The notes beneath the pieces are model-generated. The model ran no database searches and was not told where the DNA came from. It was given only the letters and a program-made list of their open reading frames with translations. From FEB-25 sp963822175 (GTDB lineage: Bacteria > Chloroflexota > Anaerolineae > Anaerolineales > UBA4823), in contig CAWGGJ010000012.1 of the NCBI GenBank assembly GCA_963822175.1, positions 62,001 through 126,000 on the forward strand: 64,000 nt of DNA, written 5' to 3'. Shown piece after piece: positions 42,199-51,441 of the stretch. Numbering within the stretch: position 1 is the first letter of the stretch; each line of letters opens with the position of its first letter. The position numbers and the translations under genes were made by a program.

Positions 42199-45141
42199 TT
42201 AATTTCCAGCGTGCGATAATTTATCCCTTGAGCGTAAATATGCCTTATAGATCTCCTCTGAAATCGCTGGTACCAGTGCGAGCCCCAGGATCACCCCCCA
42301 CTCCCGCAGGTTTGGCATATGGGTATTGAAAATGGGCTGCAGGAATGCCAAACTGACCACTGCAAGCATTAAGATTACAGACAACCCGACAGCATACTGC
42401 ATGTATTTATTTGAAAACACACCCAACTTGAAGATGGATATCTTCTCTGAACGCACGGTGTATGCCCGGAAAAGCTCGCATAAACTGAGGGTCACAAAGG
42501 CCATGGTTTCAGCCGTCTGTACATCCACCCCTCTCCAATTGTGTTGCAGTACATAGAGCAGCGGGTTTGATCCCGCCGGTACCAATGCTCCAGCTTCAAG
42601 GTGCCACAAGAGTCCGACAATAAATGCAGTCAACACAACCCCAGTTTGGGTTATCGTTTGGATGACGATACCCCCCTGCATCGTCCGGTTGATGATCGGC
42701 TCGGATGGCGGGCGAGGTTTTCGCTCCATGATCACCGGATCACCTTTTTCCATAGCCAGGGCGAGGGCAGGTGCACCATCCGTCAGCAGGTTCAACCATA
42801 ACAGCTGGATCACCGTCAATGGTGCAGGGAGCCCAGCCAATGTTGCCAGGAAAATGATCATCACTTCAGCAATGTTCGACGATATTAGGAAGAAAACAAA
42901 CTTGCGGATGTTATCGTAAATGATCCGCCCCTGCTCGACGGCAGACACGATGCTGGCGTAATTGTCATCCGTCAGCACCATATCAGCACTTTCCTTGGCC
43001 ACGTCAGTTCCGGTGATGCCCATCGCCACACCGATGTTAGCCCGCTTGATCGATGGAGAGTCGTTGACCCCATCTCCGGTCATTGCCACGACCTCACCAT
43101 CTTCACGCAACGCTTCAACGATACGCAGCTTATGTTCAGGGGAAACCCTGGCAAAAACATCCGTGTATTCCACCTGCTCCTTGAGTTGTTCATCCGTCAG
43201 GTTATCAAGCTCAGCACCACTTAACACCTGGTGATTGGGTTTTAGCAAACCAATGGTTTCAGCAATCGCACGGGCAGTATTGGGAAAATCTCCCGTGATC
43301 ATGATGGTGCGAATACCTGCCCTGGATGCTTTTACCAGGGCGGGTGCCACCTCCGGGCGGGGTGGGTCAATCATACCCACCAGCCCAACAAAGATCATCC
43401 CTTCTTCCAGCTTTTCCAGGTCTTCCATTTCGGGGAGGGTCTGGCTGACACGATATGCCACCCCCAAAACGCGCAGGGCATCCTGGGTCATCAGGTCGTT
43501 GGCATTCAGGACGCGCATACGCTGATCCTCGGTTAGTGGTGCAGGAGAATCATCTGTACGCTGGTAGTGGGTGCATAAGTCCAGCACCATATCCGGGGCA
43601 CCCTTGATCGCCACCACGTAGCCACTGGTCTCATGGTGGTAGAAAGGTGAGAAGTCATCCGGTGTGGATTCCCGAATTTGGTGGACAGTGATCATCCGCT
43701 TGCGGTCTGAATCGAAAGGCACCTCCTGCACACGCGGGTAAGCGTGGTTTAACGGCCTGGGTAATGCACCCGCTTTAGCAGCTGCCACCACCAATGCTCC
43801 CTCGGTTGGATCACCGGTCATCTTGTAGGTCTGCTCTTCGTTAATTGAACCGGAGATGATCAACTCAGAGTCATTATTTAATGCACCCACCCACAACGCG
43901 GTGCTCACAGCCGGGAAATCTTTCAGATCTACCGTCTTATCGTTTTCCTGGAACTCGCCACTCAGCGTGCGTCCTTTCCCAGTGATGGAAAGGTACCTGC
44001 CATCCACCCAGATGCGGGTGAGAGTCATCTCATTTTGAGTCAGTGTGCCGGTCTTATCAGAACAAATGACCGTGGTGGAGCCAAGTGTTTCCACTGATGA
44101 AAGCTTGCGGATAAGGGCATGCCGTTGGATCATCTCGCGCATCCCGATCGCCAGGCTGATAGTCACAACAGCGGGCAGGCCTTCCGGCACAGCTGCAATA
44201 GCCAGCCCTACTGCCAGCATGAACATGTCGATGATCTCCTGTTTGGCGGCTTTCAAATAAACCAACAGACCACCATTACTTGCCGTTATTATGCTGAGGT
44301 CAGTGAAGCGCCAGATTGACACTGCGAACACCACCCCACAAATGATCAGGGTTGCTAATCCCAGGAGCTTTCCCAGCTGATCCAATCGCCTTTGCAATGG
44401 TGTGGGTTCGTTCTCCACTGCTTGAAGCATCTCGGCGATCAGCCCGATCTGAGTATGCATACCCGTGCTGACCACCACTCCACGTCCACGCCCATAGGAG
44501 ACCAGTGTGCCCATAAAAGTGGTGTTCTTGCGGTCACCCAGAGGAATATCCGCTTCCAGGCGAATATTGGCATCCTTCTGTACCGGGACCGATTCGCCCG
44601 TCAGGGCGGCTTCCTCGATCCGCAGGTTGGCTGCCTCCAATAAGCGTATATCTGCTGGGATGTAATTCCCCGCTTCAAGAAGGACAATATCACCTGGCAC
44701 CAACTTTGTGGAGGTTACGGATTGCCTTTGCCCATCGCGTATCACCTGTGCTTCAGGTGTGGCTAACTTCTTCAAGGCTGCCAGGGCTTGCTCAGCGCGG
44801 CTCTCCTGGACGACACCCAATGTGGCATTCAAGACCACGATTGCCATTATGGCAGCTGCTTCCTCCAAATCTCCCAACGCTGCTGAGATGACCGCTGCCA
44901 CGATCAGCAAGATCACCACAAAGCTGTTGAACTGGTCGATCAACATTTGCCAGAAAGTAATTCCAGGTGCCTCTTCAAGTTGGTTAGGTCCATAACTTTC
45001 CAACCGGCGGGCTGCCTCCTCCGAGGTCAAACCAGTATCAGGCGGTGTTGCCAATTGGTGGAGGGTCTCTTCAGGTGTCAGTGCATGCCAGTCCAGTGGA
45101 GACTGGCGAGAAGGATCTGAGGTTGATTTATCAATGGTCAT
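42199..45141 (-). CDS. Cation-translocating P-type ATPase (Ca2+-type, P2A-like)
   Basis: A 980-residue ion pump starting MTIDKSTSDPSRQSPLDW at 45141, after GGAG. The actuator motif is TGES (about 181-184). The fourth helix has AVPEGLPAVV, typical of Ca2+-ATPases (PEGLPA). The phosphorylation site is CSDKTGTLTQNEM (Asp about 362), and the hinge is MTGDGVNDSPSIK. The C-terminal helices have NLLTDGAPALALAME. Order and length are those of SERCA/PMR1-type pumps, which expel Ca2+ or Mn2+. It appears to be a single gene. Confidence 0.92.
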   Translation of the reverse strand: MTIDKSTSDPSRQSPLDWHALTPEETLHQLATPPDTGLTSEEAARRLESYGPNQLEEAPGITFWQMLIDQFNSFVVILLIVAAVISAALGDLEEAAAIMAIVVLNATLGVVQESRAEQALAALKKLATPEAQVIRDGQRQSVTSTKLVPGDIVLLEAGNYIPADIRLLEAANLRIEEAALTGESVPVQKDANIRLEADIPLGDRKNTTFMGTLVSYGRGRGVVVSTGMHTQIGLIAEMLQAVENEPTPLQRRLDQLGKLLGLATLIICGVVFAVSIWRFTDLSIITASNGGLLVYLKAAKQEIIDMFMLAVGLAIAAVPEGLPAVVTISLAIGMREMIQRHALIRKLSSVETLGSTTVICSDKTGTLTQNEMTLTRIWVDGRYLSITGKGRTLSGEFQENDKTVDLKDFPAVSTALWVGALNNDSELIISGSINEEQTYKMTGDPTEGALVVAAAKAGALPRPLNHAYPRVQEVPFDSDRKRMITVHQIRESTPDDFSPFYHHETSGYVVAIKGAPDMVLDLCTHYQRTDDSPAPLTEDQRMRVLNANDLMTQDALRVLGVAYRVSQTLPEMEDLEKLEEGMIFVGLVGMIDPPRPEVAPALVKASRAGIRTIMITGDFPNTARAIAETIGLLKPNHQVLSGAELDNLTDEQLKEQVEYTDVFARVSPEHKLRIVEALREDGEVVAMTGDGVNDSPSIKRANIGVAMGITGTDVAKESADMVLTDDNYASIVSAVEQGRIIYDNIRKFVFFLISSNIAEVMIIFLATLAGLPAPLTVIQLLWLNLLTDGAPALALAMEKGDPVIMERKPRPPSEPIINRTMQGGIVIQTITQTGVVLTAFIVGLLWHLEAGALVPAGSNPLLYVLQHNWRGVDVQTAETMAFVTLSLCELFRAYTVRSEKISIFKLGVFSNKYMQYAVGLSVILMLAVVSLAFLQPIFNTHMPNLREWGVILGLALVPAISEEIYKAYLRSRDKLSHAGN

Positions 45142-45243
45142 ATAGTTCTCCAGCGAGCCCATCCAGCGGTTGAGTAAAAACACCCGAATTATAGCAGAGG
45201 ATAGGAAGAGTGATAAAATTTATATACCCCTAGGAACAAAAAA

Positions 45244-45262
45244 ACCTTAGATAACCTAAGGT
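45244..45262 (-). promoter_or_regulatory. Hairpin with T-tract upstream of the P-type ATPase gene
   Basis: ACCTTAG and CTAAGGT (7 bp) around a five-base loop. On the minus strand it is followed by seven T residues (45243-45237). It lies about 100 bases before the ATPase start. It may stop minus-strand transcription entering from the icd side or act as a leader attenuator. Confidence 0.4.
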
Positions 45263-45300
45263 ATTGGTGGATTTTAATAATAATGCCAAGGAGAAGGTAT

Positions 45301-46605
45301 ATGACGTATCAATTTATCACTGTACCTGTTAATGGTGAGAAAATTCATTTTTCGTCGGGTGAATTGTCGGTACCTGATCATCCAATCCTGCCATATGTTG
45401 AGGGGGATGGCAGCGGTGGCGATATTTGGAGGGCTTCTCAACGTGTTTTTGATGCTGCTGTCAGGCAGGCATATGGAGAGAAACGGAAAATAGAGTGGAT
45501 GGAAGTATCTGCTGGTGAAAAGGCTTATGATAAGTTGGGTTCCTGGTTGCCGGATGAAACCATCCAGGCATTTCAGGAGTTCCTGGTGGGGATCAAAGGC
45601 CCCCTGACCACACCCGTTGGTGGAAATATACGCTCCCTGAACGTGGCCTTCCGTAAAGCCCTGGATCTATATGTTTGCCAGCGCCCGGTTCGCTACTTCA
45701 CAGCTCTTCCCTCACCTGTAAAACATCCTGAATTGGTGGACATGGTCATCTTCCGTGAGAACACTGAAGATATCTATACCGGGATTGAGTTCGAATACGG
45801 GAGCGCTGCCAACCAACAATTTAAAACCATGCTAAAAGACTCTTTCCCTGCAGAATATAAAAAAATGCGCTTTCCCCAAACAGCCGGGATTGGGATAAAA
45901 CCTGTATCCAGAGAAGGCACTTTTCGCCTTGTACGCGCAGCGATCCAATGGGCACTTGCGAATAAACGCCGCTCAGTCACCCTGGTGCATAAAGGCAACA
46001 TAATAAAATACACGGAAGGAGCATTCAGAAATTGGGGATACGAGCTGGCTTTGGCTGAATTCAGCAAACAGGTTTATACATGGGCGGAGTGGGAGCAGAC
46101 TAAAAATGAAAAGGGTGAAGAGGCTGCCAATCTTGAGCAGGACATTGCTTTAAAGGCTGGTAAGCTATTGGTCAAGGACGTGATTGCTGATATCGTCTTT
46201 CAACAAACCATCACCCGGCCACGCGAATTTGACGTCCTGGCGACAATGAACCTGAACGGTGACTATCTCTCAGGTGCGCTGGCAGCCCAGGTCGGTGGGA
46301 CAAGCATCGCCCCAAGTGGAAATATCAACTACACGACCGGCCACGCCATATTTGAAGCCACGCATGACACTGCTCCGGAGTTTGCAGATAAAGATATGGC
46401 CAACCCAGGCTCGGTAATCCTCTCTGGTGAAATGATGTTCCGTTACATGGGCTGGAATGAGGCCGCGGACCTGATCATCAAAGGGATGGAGGGCGTCATT
46501 GCGGCCAAGACTGTACCCTACGATTTCCATCAAACGATGGACCATGCCACCCTGCTTAAATGCTCCGAGTTCGGGGATGCAATTATCCGCCAGATGCTGC
46601 TTTAG
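45301..46605 (+). CDS. icd: NADP-dependent isocitrate dehydrogenase
   Basis: A 434-residue enzyme that converts isocitrate to 2-oxoglutarate. The start MTYQFITVPVNGEKI at 45301 follows AAGGAG. The substrate loop is RSLNVAFRKALDLYVCQRPVR, then FRENTEDIYTGIEFE, and the conserved Lys region LVHKGNIIKYTEGAF. MNLNGDYLSGALAAQVGG is the metal/substrate Asp segment, and APSGNINY precedes the NADP loop. This is the type-I homodimeric bacterial form. It is monocistronic and closed by a strong terminator. No other TCA-cycle gene is in the window. Confidence 0.94.
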   Translation: MTYQFITVPVNGEKIHFSSGELSVPDHPILPYVEGDGSGGDIWRASQRVFDAAVRQAYGEKRKIEWMEVSAGEKAYDKLGSWLPDETIQAFQEFLVGIKGPLTTPVGGNIRSLNVAFRKALDLYVCQRPVRYFTALPSPVKHPELVDMVIFRENTEDIYTGIEFEYGSAANQQFKTMLKDSFPAEYKKMRFPQTAGIGIKPVSREGTFRLVRAAIQWALANKRRSVTLVHKGNIIKYTEGAFRNWGYELALAEFSKQVYTWAEWEQTKNEKGEEAANLEQDIALKAGKLLVKDVIADIVFQQTITRPREFDVLATMNLNGDYLSGALAAQVGGTSIAPSGNINYTTGHAIFEATHDTAPEFADKDMANPGSVILSGEMMFRYMGWNEAADLIIKGMEGVIAAKTVPYDFHQTMDHATLLKCSEFGDAIIRQMLL

Positions 46606-46669
46606 GTATAAATCATGACTGACCCACGCGTCAGGTTGGATCTCACCCTGATCATTTAAGCCTTGATAT

Positions 46670-46714
46670 CCCCCAAACACCCTATACATGTAACGTTTGG
46701 GGGATGTTTTTTTT
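46670..46714 (+). terminator. Rho-independent terminator after icd
   Basis: CCCCCAAAC (46670-46678) pairs with GTTTGGGGG (46695-46703), then ATG and eight T residues (46707-46714). The stem is 9 bp with a 16-base loop. It lies 65 bases after the icd stop. Confidence 0.8.
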
Positions 46715-46813
46715 CGCCTTGTTGTGACATTCTGCCCAACCACATGATGACCATATACACCTGACAAATTGACGAATATTAGTGAAAATATCCGCAATGA
46801 CAACCAGGTAAAT

Positions 46814-46844
46814 ACTAGGAGAGACCAATTCTCTCCTAGTTTTC
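46814..46844 (+). promoter_or_regulatory. Hairpin in the leader of the hydrogenase operon
   Basis: ACTAGGAGAGA (46814-46824) pairs perfectly with TCTCTCCTAGT (46830-46840) around a five-base loop, followed by TTTCTG. It lies 34 bases before the first gene of the hydrogenase operon. It could be a transcriptional attenuator, an RNA stability element or a dyad operator. No second competing structure was found. Confidence 0.5.
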
Positions 46845-46874
46845 TGCGTCTTTACAATAAGGAGTGAATATATT

Positions 46875-47363
46875 ATGACCAACCAGCAAGAACTGGTTCA
46901 AGCTTTACAGGCAATCCCGTGGTTTCAGGTGATGACTCCAGATCATTTTAATAAGATCGTAAGCATCGCCAAGATCTTCAAGTACGAGCCTGGCCAGGTG
47001 ATCTTCCATGAAGGGGATAAGGAGGATTTCCTCTATGTCGTCCTCGAAGGACGTGTGGCGATTGAGATCAGTGTTCCGGGTCGCGGCCGTATGCGCATCC
47101 TTACCGCTGATGCCATGGATGAAGTCGGATGGTCTGCGGTAACCCCCGTGGTACGCCAGCGCACTGCAGGAGCAAGAGCTGTGCTTCCCAGCCGCCTGGT
47201 GGCATTTGATGCCAGTGAATTGCGCAGGATGTGCGAAGAAGACCACGACTTTGGTTATTATGTCATGCGCCGGATGGCAAATTTAGTTGCAGGTCGATTG
47301 TTAACGACGCGACTGCAGCTGCTGGACATGTTTGCCAATCCTGCTGAATACAAAGAGGAATAG
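46875..47363 (+). CDS. cNMP-binding-domain protein at the head of the hydrogenase operon
   Basis: A 162-residue single-domain protein of the Crp/Fnr barrel type: YEPGQVIFHEGDKEDFLYVVLEGRV at about residues 33-57, then the phosphate cassette region. It has no helix-turn-helix, so it is not a classical regulator. The FGE of the cassette is replaced (DEVGWS), while an Arg (VVRQRTAG) remains. It ends one base before hydB and is thus cotranscribed with the hydrogenase. It may tune hydrogenase activity or assembly; that is inference. Confidence 0.82.
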   Translation: MTNQQELVQALQAIPWFQVMTPDHFNKIVSIAKIFKYEPGQVIFHEGDKEDFLYVVLEGRVAIEISVPGRGRMRILTADAMDEVGWSAVTPVVRQRTAGARAVLPSRLVAFDASELRRMCEEDHDFGYYVMRRMANLVAGRLLTTRLQLLDMFANPAEYKEE

Positions 47364-47364
47364 C

Positions 47365-48495
47365 ATGGCAGAAATCCAATTATCCGTGGGTTCAATCGTT
47401 GCTCTTCCCAAGTCGGGCCTGGAGAAGCTGCTGGCTAACCTGCTCACGATGGGATACCAGGTAATGGGTCCTCAAATCCAGGATGGTGCGATCGTTTACA
47501 AACCGCTGAATAGCATTGCAGAGTTACCAAAAGGGTATATCAGCGAACAGGAGGCAGGATCATATCACCTGGTTTACAGCGGTCACAGGCGATATTTTGA
47601 TGTCACCCCTGGTGCTCAATCCTGGAAGCAATTCTTCTTTCCTCCCTTCACAGAACTTGCCAGCTTTAGCCGTGACAGTCATGGATATTGGCAGATCGAA
47701 GAGAAGGAACCTGACCTGACACCTCTTGCGTTATTTGGCGTCTTCCCCTGCGACCTGGCAGCTATCCAGGTGCAGGACAAAATCTTTTTGCGCGAAGAAT
47801 GGAAAGATCCAATGTACTGGTCTCGCCGCCAGAGCGCATTTATCATTGCAATTGATTGCCTTCACCCCTGTGGGACGGGTTTTTGTGCCTCCATGGGTAC
47901 TGGCCCAAAAGCCAACCCGGGGTTCGATCTGCGCCTGACCGAGCTGGATGATGTTTTCCTGCTGGAGATCGGCTCTGAAGCCGGACGAATGGTCATGGAC
48001 GGCGTAGCGGTTCTACCCACCAGCGCTTTCTGGTTGCAAGCAGCCCAAAAAGCTCTCGAAGAAGCAAACATGAAAATGGGTCGCAGTCTACCCAACCAAC
48101 AGGAGCTGCCTGATCTTTTACTTAATAATCTCGATGCCCTGCAATGGGACGATGTTGCCAAGCGTTGCATGAGCTGCGCCTCCTGTACCCAGGTCTGCCC
48201 GACATGTTTCTGCTGGGATGCACGTGATTCCGCCACGTTGAATGGTCAGACTGCCGGGCGTGAACGAGTGTGGGACTCCTGTTTCAACCCGGATTACTCT
48301 TACATTGTGGGAGGAAATTCACGCCCGAATGTGCGCTCGCGTTACCGCCAGTGGCTGACACACAAATTTGGCTCATGGTATTCCCAATTCGGTACATCAG
48401 GCTGTGTCGGTTGCGGGCGGTGCATCACCTGGTGCCCTGCCAGGATCGACGTGACCGTCGAACTGAATGCCATCCGCCAGGAGGTGCAGTCATGA
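47365..48495 (+). CDS. hydB: [NiFe] hydrogenase beta subunit, 4Fe-4S dicluster (HydB type)
   Basis: A 376-residue iron-sulfur subunit, read from MAEIQLSVGSIVALPKSGLE with GAGG upstream. Two ferredoxin-like motifs lie near the C-terminus: CMSCASCTQVCPTCFCWD (near residue 268) and CVGCGRCITWCPARID (near residue 352). This matches the beta subunit of group 3b sulfhydrogenases, which passes electrons between the hydrogenase module and the flavin subunit. Its stop overlaps the start of hydG by four bases. Confidence 0.88.
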   Translation: MAEIQLSVGSIVALPKSGLEKLLANLLTMGYQVMGPQIQDGAIVYKPLNSIAELPKGYISEQEAGSYHLVYSGHRRYFDVTPGAQSWKQFFFPPFTELASFSRDSHGYWQIEEKEPDLTPLALFGVFPCDLAAIQVQDKIFLREEWKDPMYWSRRQSAFIIAIDCLHPCGTGFCASMGTGPKANPGFDLRLTELDDVFLLEIGSEAGRMVMDGVAVLPTSAFWLQAAQKALEEANMKMGRSLPNQQELPDLLLNNLDALQWDDVAKRCMSCASCTQVCPTCFCWDARDSATLNGQTAGRERVWDSCFNPDYSYIVGGNSRPNVRSRYRQWLTHKFGSWYSQFGTSGCVGCGRCITWCPARIDVTVELNAIRQEVQS

Positions 48496-49358
48496 TCCAG
48501 ACACATGGACAACCACACGCTATATCGCCAACAACCCCCATGCAACCCTACTGGGCAAAGATCGTTGAGATCGTTAAGGAAGCTCCCAGTGTAACCACCA
48601 TCTGGCTGGAATTCCTGGAAAAACATCTTCAGGAGGGATTTCACTTTAAAGCCGGTCAGTTCAATATGCTCCTGGTACCAGGGTTAGGTGAAGCAGCAAT
48701 TTCAATAAGCTCAGATATGGAAGATGGTCATCGAATTGGCCACACGATCCGTTCCATTGGAAATGTTACCTCAACAATAAATCGCATGAATGTGGGGGAT
48801 ATCCTTGGGGTGCGCGGACCTTTTGGAAGCTGGTGGCCGTTCGATGAATTTGTAGGCCGAGATATTGTTATTGCAGCTGGCGGAATTGGTCTGCCTCCCA
48901 TCCGCCCGATAATTTATTATGTCATGCGCCATCGCCATGATTTTGGCAAGGTGATCGTGCTTTATGGAGCTCGTACTCCAAATGATTTACAATTCACCAG
49001 CGAATACAAAACCTGGCAGGATGCCGGGATCGAGCTCCAGGTAACCGTTGATCGTGGAGACGATTCATGGGATGGCCGGGTAGGCGTGGTTCCCATCCTG
49101 TTCTACAATACACGTCTCGACCCACGTAATACGGTGATCTTGACTTGTGGACCTGAGATTATGATCCGTTTCGTTATTTTTGAAGCCCTGGCCAGGCGGG
49201 TACCTCCAGAGCGAATATTTGTCTCGCTTGAGCGAAACATGAAATGTGGCCTGGGTTCATGTGGTCACTGCCAGGTCGGTCCATACTTTGTGTGTAAAGA
49301 TGGCCCGGTTTTCAGCTTTGATAAGCTGCAGCCGTTTGTGAATGTGGAGGAGTTCTAA
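48492..49358 (+). CDS. hydG: [NiFe] hydrogenase gamma subunit, FAD/NAD(P)H oxidoreductase (HydG type)
   Basis: A 288-residue flavoprotein subunit starting MIQTHGQPHAISPTTPMQPY at the ATGA overlap with hydB. It has an FAD-binding barrel (KAGQFNMLLVPGLGEAAISI), an NAD(P)-binding half (IVIAAGGIGLPPIRPII, VLYGARTPNDL) and a C-terminal [2Fe-2S] motif MKCGLGSCGHCQVG with a later Cys in YFVCKDGPV. It links NAD(P)H to the hydrogenase, as in Pyrococcus sulfhydrogenase. An apparent earlier start lies inside hydB and is not used. Confidence 0.9.
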   Translation: MIQTHGQPHAISPTTPMQPYWAKIVEIVKEAPSVTTIWLEFLEKHLQEGFHFKAGQFNMLLVPGLGEAAISISSDMEDGHRIGHTIRSIGNVTSTINRMNVGDILGVRGPFGSWWPFDEFVGRDIVIAAGGIGLPPIRPIIYYVMRHRHDFGKVIVLYGARTPNDLQFTSEYKTWQDAGIELQVTVDRGDDSWDGRVGVVPILFYNTRLDPRNTVILTCGPEIMIRFVIFEALARRVPPERIFVSLERNMKCGLGSCGHCQVGPYFVCKDGPVFSFDKLQPFVNVEEF

Positions 49359-50158
49359 TGAACAAGCCTACGGTCGCGGTATATAAATTTTCTTCATGCG
49401 ATGGCTGCCAGCTCTCAATTCTAAACCTCGAGGACGAGCTGCTGGATTTAGTCGGAGCCATTGAAATCGCATATTTCCTGGAAGCCAGGCGCCGAACGCT
49501 ACCTGGCCCCTATGATATTGCCCTGGTAGAAGGATCGGTCACCACCCCACATGAAGTGGAGCGTATCCTGGAGATTCGAAAGCAAGCAAAAACACTGGTT
49601 GCCTTGGGCACATGTGCAACCGCCGGAGGCATTCAGGCATTGCGTAATTCGGCTAATCTGGACGACCTGGCGCTGATGGTGTACGAACACCCGGAATATT
49701 TACATTCTCTGCCGAAATCCACGCCCATTGCCGAGCATGTCAAGGTTGATTTTGAGCTATGGGGTTGCCCGGTGAATAAATATCAGCTGGTTGAGGTGAT
49801 CCAAGCCCTGCTGCAAAAGCGCAAACCCAACCTGCCCACGCAAAGCGTGTGCCTCGACTGTAAGCGGAAAGGGATCGTTTGTATGACGGTAGCGCATGGT
49901 GTCGCGTGCCTGGGACCAGCCACACGCACGGGTTGCGGGGTTTTATGTCCGGCCAGTGGACGTGGCTGCTACGGCTGTTTTGGCCCAGCCCCGAGCGTGG
50001 ATGTAAAGACCGTGGTACAAGCGCTGCTACCTGTGGAGCGTTATCCCGGGGAAGTACGAGGATTATTTACCAATATCAGTAATTATGCACCCGCCTTCCG
50101 ATTGGCTGCCGAAATGCTGTCGACCCAATCCAACCAGATTTCAGGAGAGAAGAAATGA
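49358..50158 (+). CDS. hydD: [NiFe] hydrogenase delta (small) subunit
   Basis: A 266-residue small subunit. The proximal-cluster motif is SSCDGCQLS (Cys14 and Cys17), with further ligands in LGTCATAGG and WGCPV. The C-terminal half has two more clusters' worth of Cys (CLDCKRKGIVC, CLGP, GCGVLCPASGRGCYGC). The start overlaps the hydG stop by one base. Such small subunits with three [4Fe-4S] clusters are typical of cytoplasmic group 3 enzymes; there is no Tat signal. Confidence 0.9.
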   Translation: MNKPTVAVYKFSSCDGCQLSILNLEDELLDLVGAIEIAYFLEARRRTLPGPYDIALVEGSVTTPHEVERILEIRKQAKTLVALGTCATAGGIQALRNSANLDDLALMVYEHPEYLHSLPKSTPIAEHVKVDFELWGCPVNKYQLVEVIQALLQKRKPNLPTQSVCLDCKRKGIVCMTVAHGVACLGPATRTGCGVLCPASGRGCYGCFGPAPSVDVKTVVQALLPVERYPGEVRGLFTNISNYAPAFRLAAEMLSTQSNQISGEKK

Positions 50159-51441
50159 ACCAGGACATCCATATCCCCGCCCTAGCGCGTGTGGAAGGTG
50201 AGGGCGCGCTGACCATTCGCCTGAAGGATGGCGCGGTCAACGAGATTCTGCTGAATATTTATGAGCCACCGCGCTTCTTTGAAGGCTTTTTGCACGGGCG
50301 TTATTTTCAGGATGTCCCTGATATAACGGCGCGTATCTGTGGGATCTGCCCGGTGGCATACCAGATGAGCTCTGTACAGGCATTGGAAAGCGCTTTACAG
50401 GTGACGATATCTCCAGAGATACGCCAACTGAGACAGCTGCTGTATTGCGCTGAATACATAGAAAGCCATGCATTGCATATCTACCTGTTGCAGGCACCAG
50501 ACTTGGTGAAGCACGAAAGTGCAATAAGCCTGGCAGCTGAAGCGCCTGAGCTGGTAACCTTGGGTCTGAAACTCAAGAAAGTTGGTAACGACCTATTAAA
50601 AGCGATCGGTGGGCGTTCTGTCCACCCGGTGAACACCTGTGTCGGAGGGTTTTACCGCTGGCCATCCGAGCAGGTGATCCATGGATTAATTCCACAGCTG
50701 GAATGGGCACTCCAGGCATCCATCGACACAGTGAAATGGGCTGCAAAGCTGAGTTACCCTGACTTTGAGCAAGACTATGAATTTGTTGCTCTCAACCGCT
50801 TTGATGAATATGCCATCTATGATGGCGACATCCTATCCTCCAATGGGAAGAGAATCACCCCATTGGAATTTGAAAAGAATTATATTGAAACACATGTCGA
50901 GCGATCCAATGCGCTTCACAGCCACACAGCGGGGAACAGCACATATTTCGTCGGTCCACTTGCCCGCTTGAATCTCAATTACAAAAAGCTGCGCCAAACT
51001 GCCAAGGAGGCAGCCAGGGGAGTCGGGCTAAAGCTCCCCTTACGCAACCCGTACAAGGGATTATTGGCGCGTGCCATTGAGCTGGTACATAGCTGTGACC
51101 TGGCAATAGAGCTGGCGAATGCCTACCATCCACAAGGACTCAGCCATATGGAATTTGACATTCAACCTGGGGAAGGCTGTGGTGTATCTGAGGCACCACG
51201 CGGTTTACTTTATCATCGTTATGTTGTCGACGAGCAGGGCACGATTCGCTTTGCCCGCATCACCCCACCCACTGCGCAGAACTTTGCTCAAATGGAAGCT
51301 GACCTATGGGCATTGGCTCCCACCGTCGTTAATCAACCACAGGAAGAAGCCTCAATCTCATTTGAGCACCTATTACGCTCTTATGACCCGTGCATCTCGT
51401 GCGCGACACACTTCCTGAAACTGCGTATCGATCGAGAATGA
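50155..51441 (+). CDS. hydA: [NiFe] hydrogenase alpha (large, catalytic) subunit, group 3b type
   Basis: A 428-residue catalytic subunit. The nickel ligands are in RICGICPVAY (Cys62, Cys65) and in DPCISCATH at the C-terminus (Cys413, Cys416). A nine-residue tail after the His is the peptide that the maturation protease would remove. It overlaps hydD and the protease gene by four bases each. With HydB, HydG and HydD it forms a soluble, NAD(P)-linked bidirectional hydrogenase or sulfhydrogenase. Hydrogen production to dispose of reductant during fermentation is the likely role. No hyp maturation genes are in the window. Confidence 0.92.
   Translation: MNQDIHIPALARVEGEGALTIRLKDGAVNEILLNIYEPPRFFEGFLHGRYFQDVPDITARICGICPVAYQMSSVQALESALQVTISPEIRQLRQLLYCAEYIESHALHIYLLQAPDLVKHESAISLAAEAPELVTLGLKLKKVGNDLLKAIGGRSVHPVNTCVGGFYRWPSEQVIHGLIPQLEWALQASIDTVKWAAKLSYPDFEQDYEFVALNRFDEYAIYDGDILSSNGKRITPLEFEKNYIETHVERSNALHSHTAGNSTYFVGPLARLNLNYKKLRQTAKEAARGVGLKLPLRNPYKGLLARAIELVHSCDLAIELANAYHPQGLSHMEFDIQPGEGCGVSEAPRGLLYHRYVVDEQGTIRFARITPPTAQNFAQMEADLWALAPTVVNQPQEEASISFEHLLRSYDPCISCATHFLKLRIDRE

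Noticed and set aside
46606..46870. tRNA or small RNA gene between icd and the hydrogenase operon
   Set aside because: Only a terminator and a short hairpin are found; no cloverleaf or T-loop sequence is visible.
48270..48491. Upstream extension of hydG
   Set aside because: It would lie wholly inside hydB; the ATGA overlap at 48492 is the natural start.
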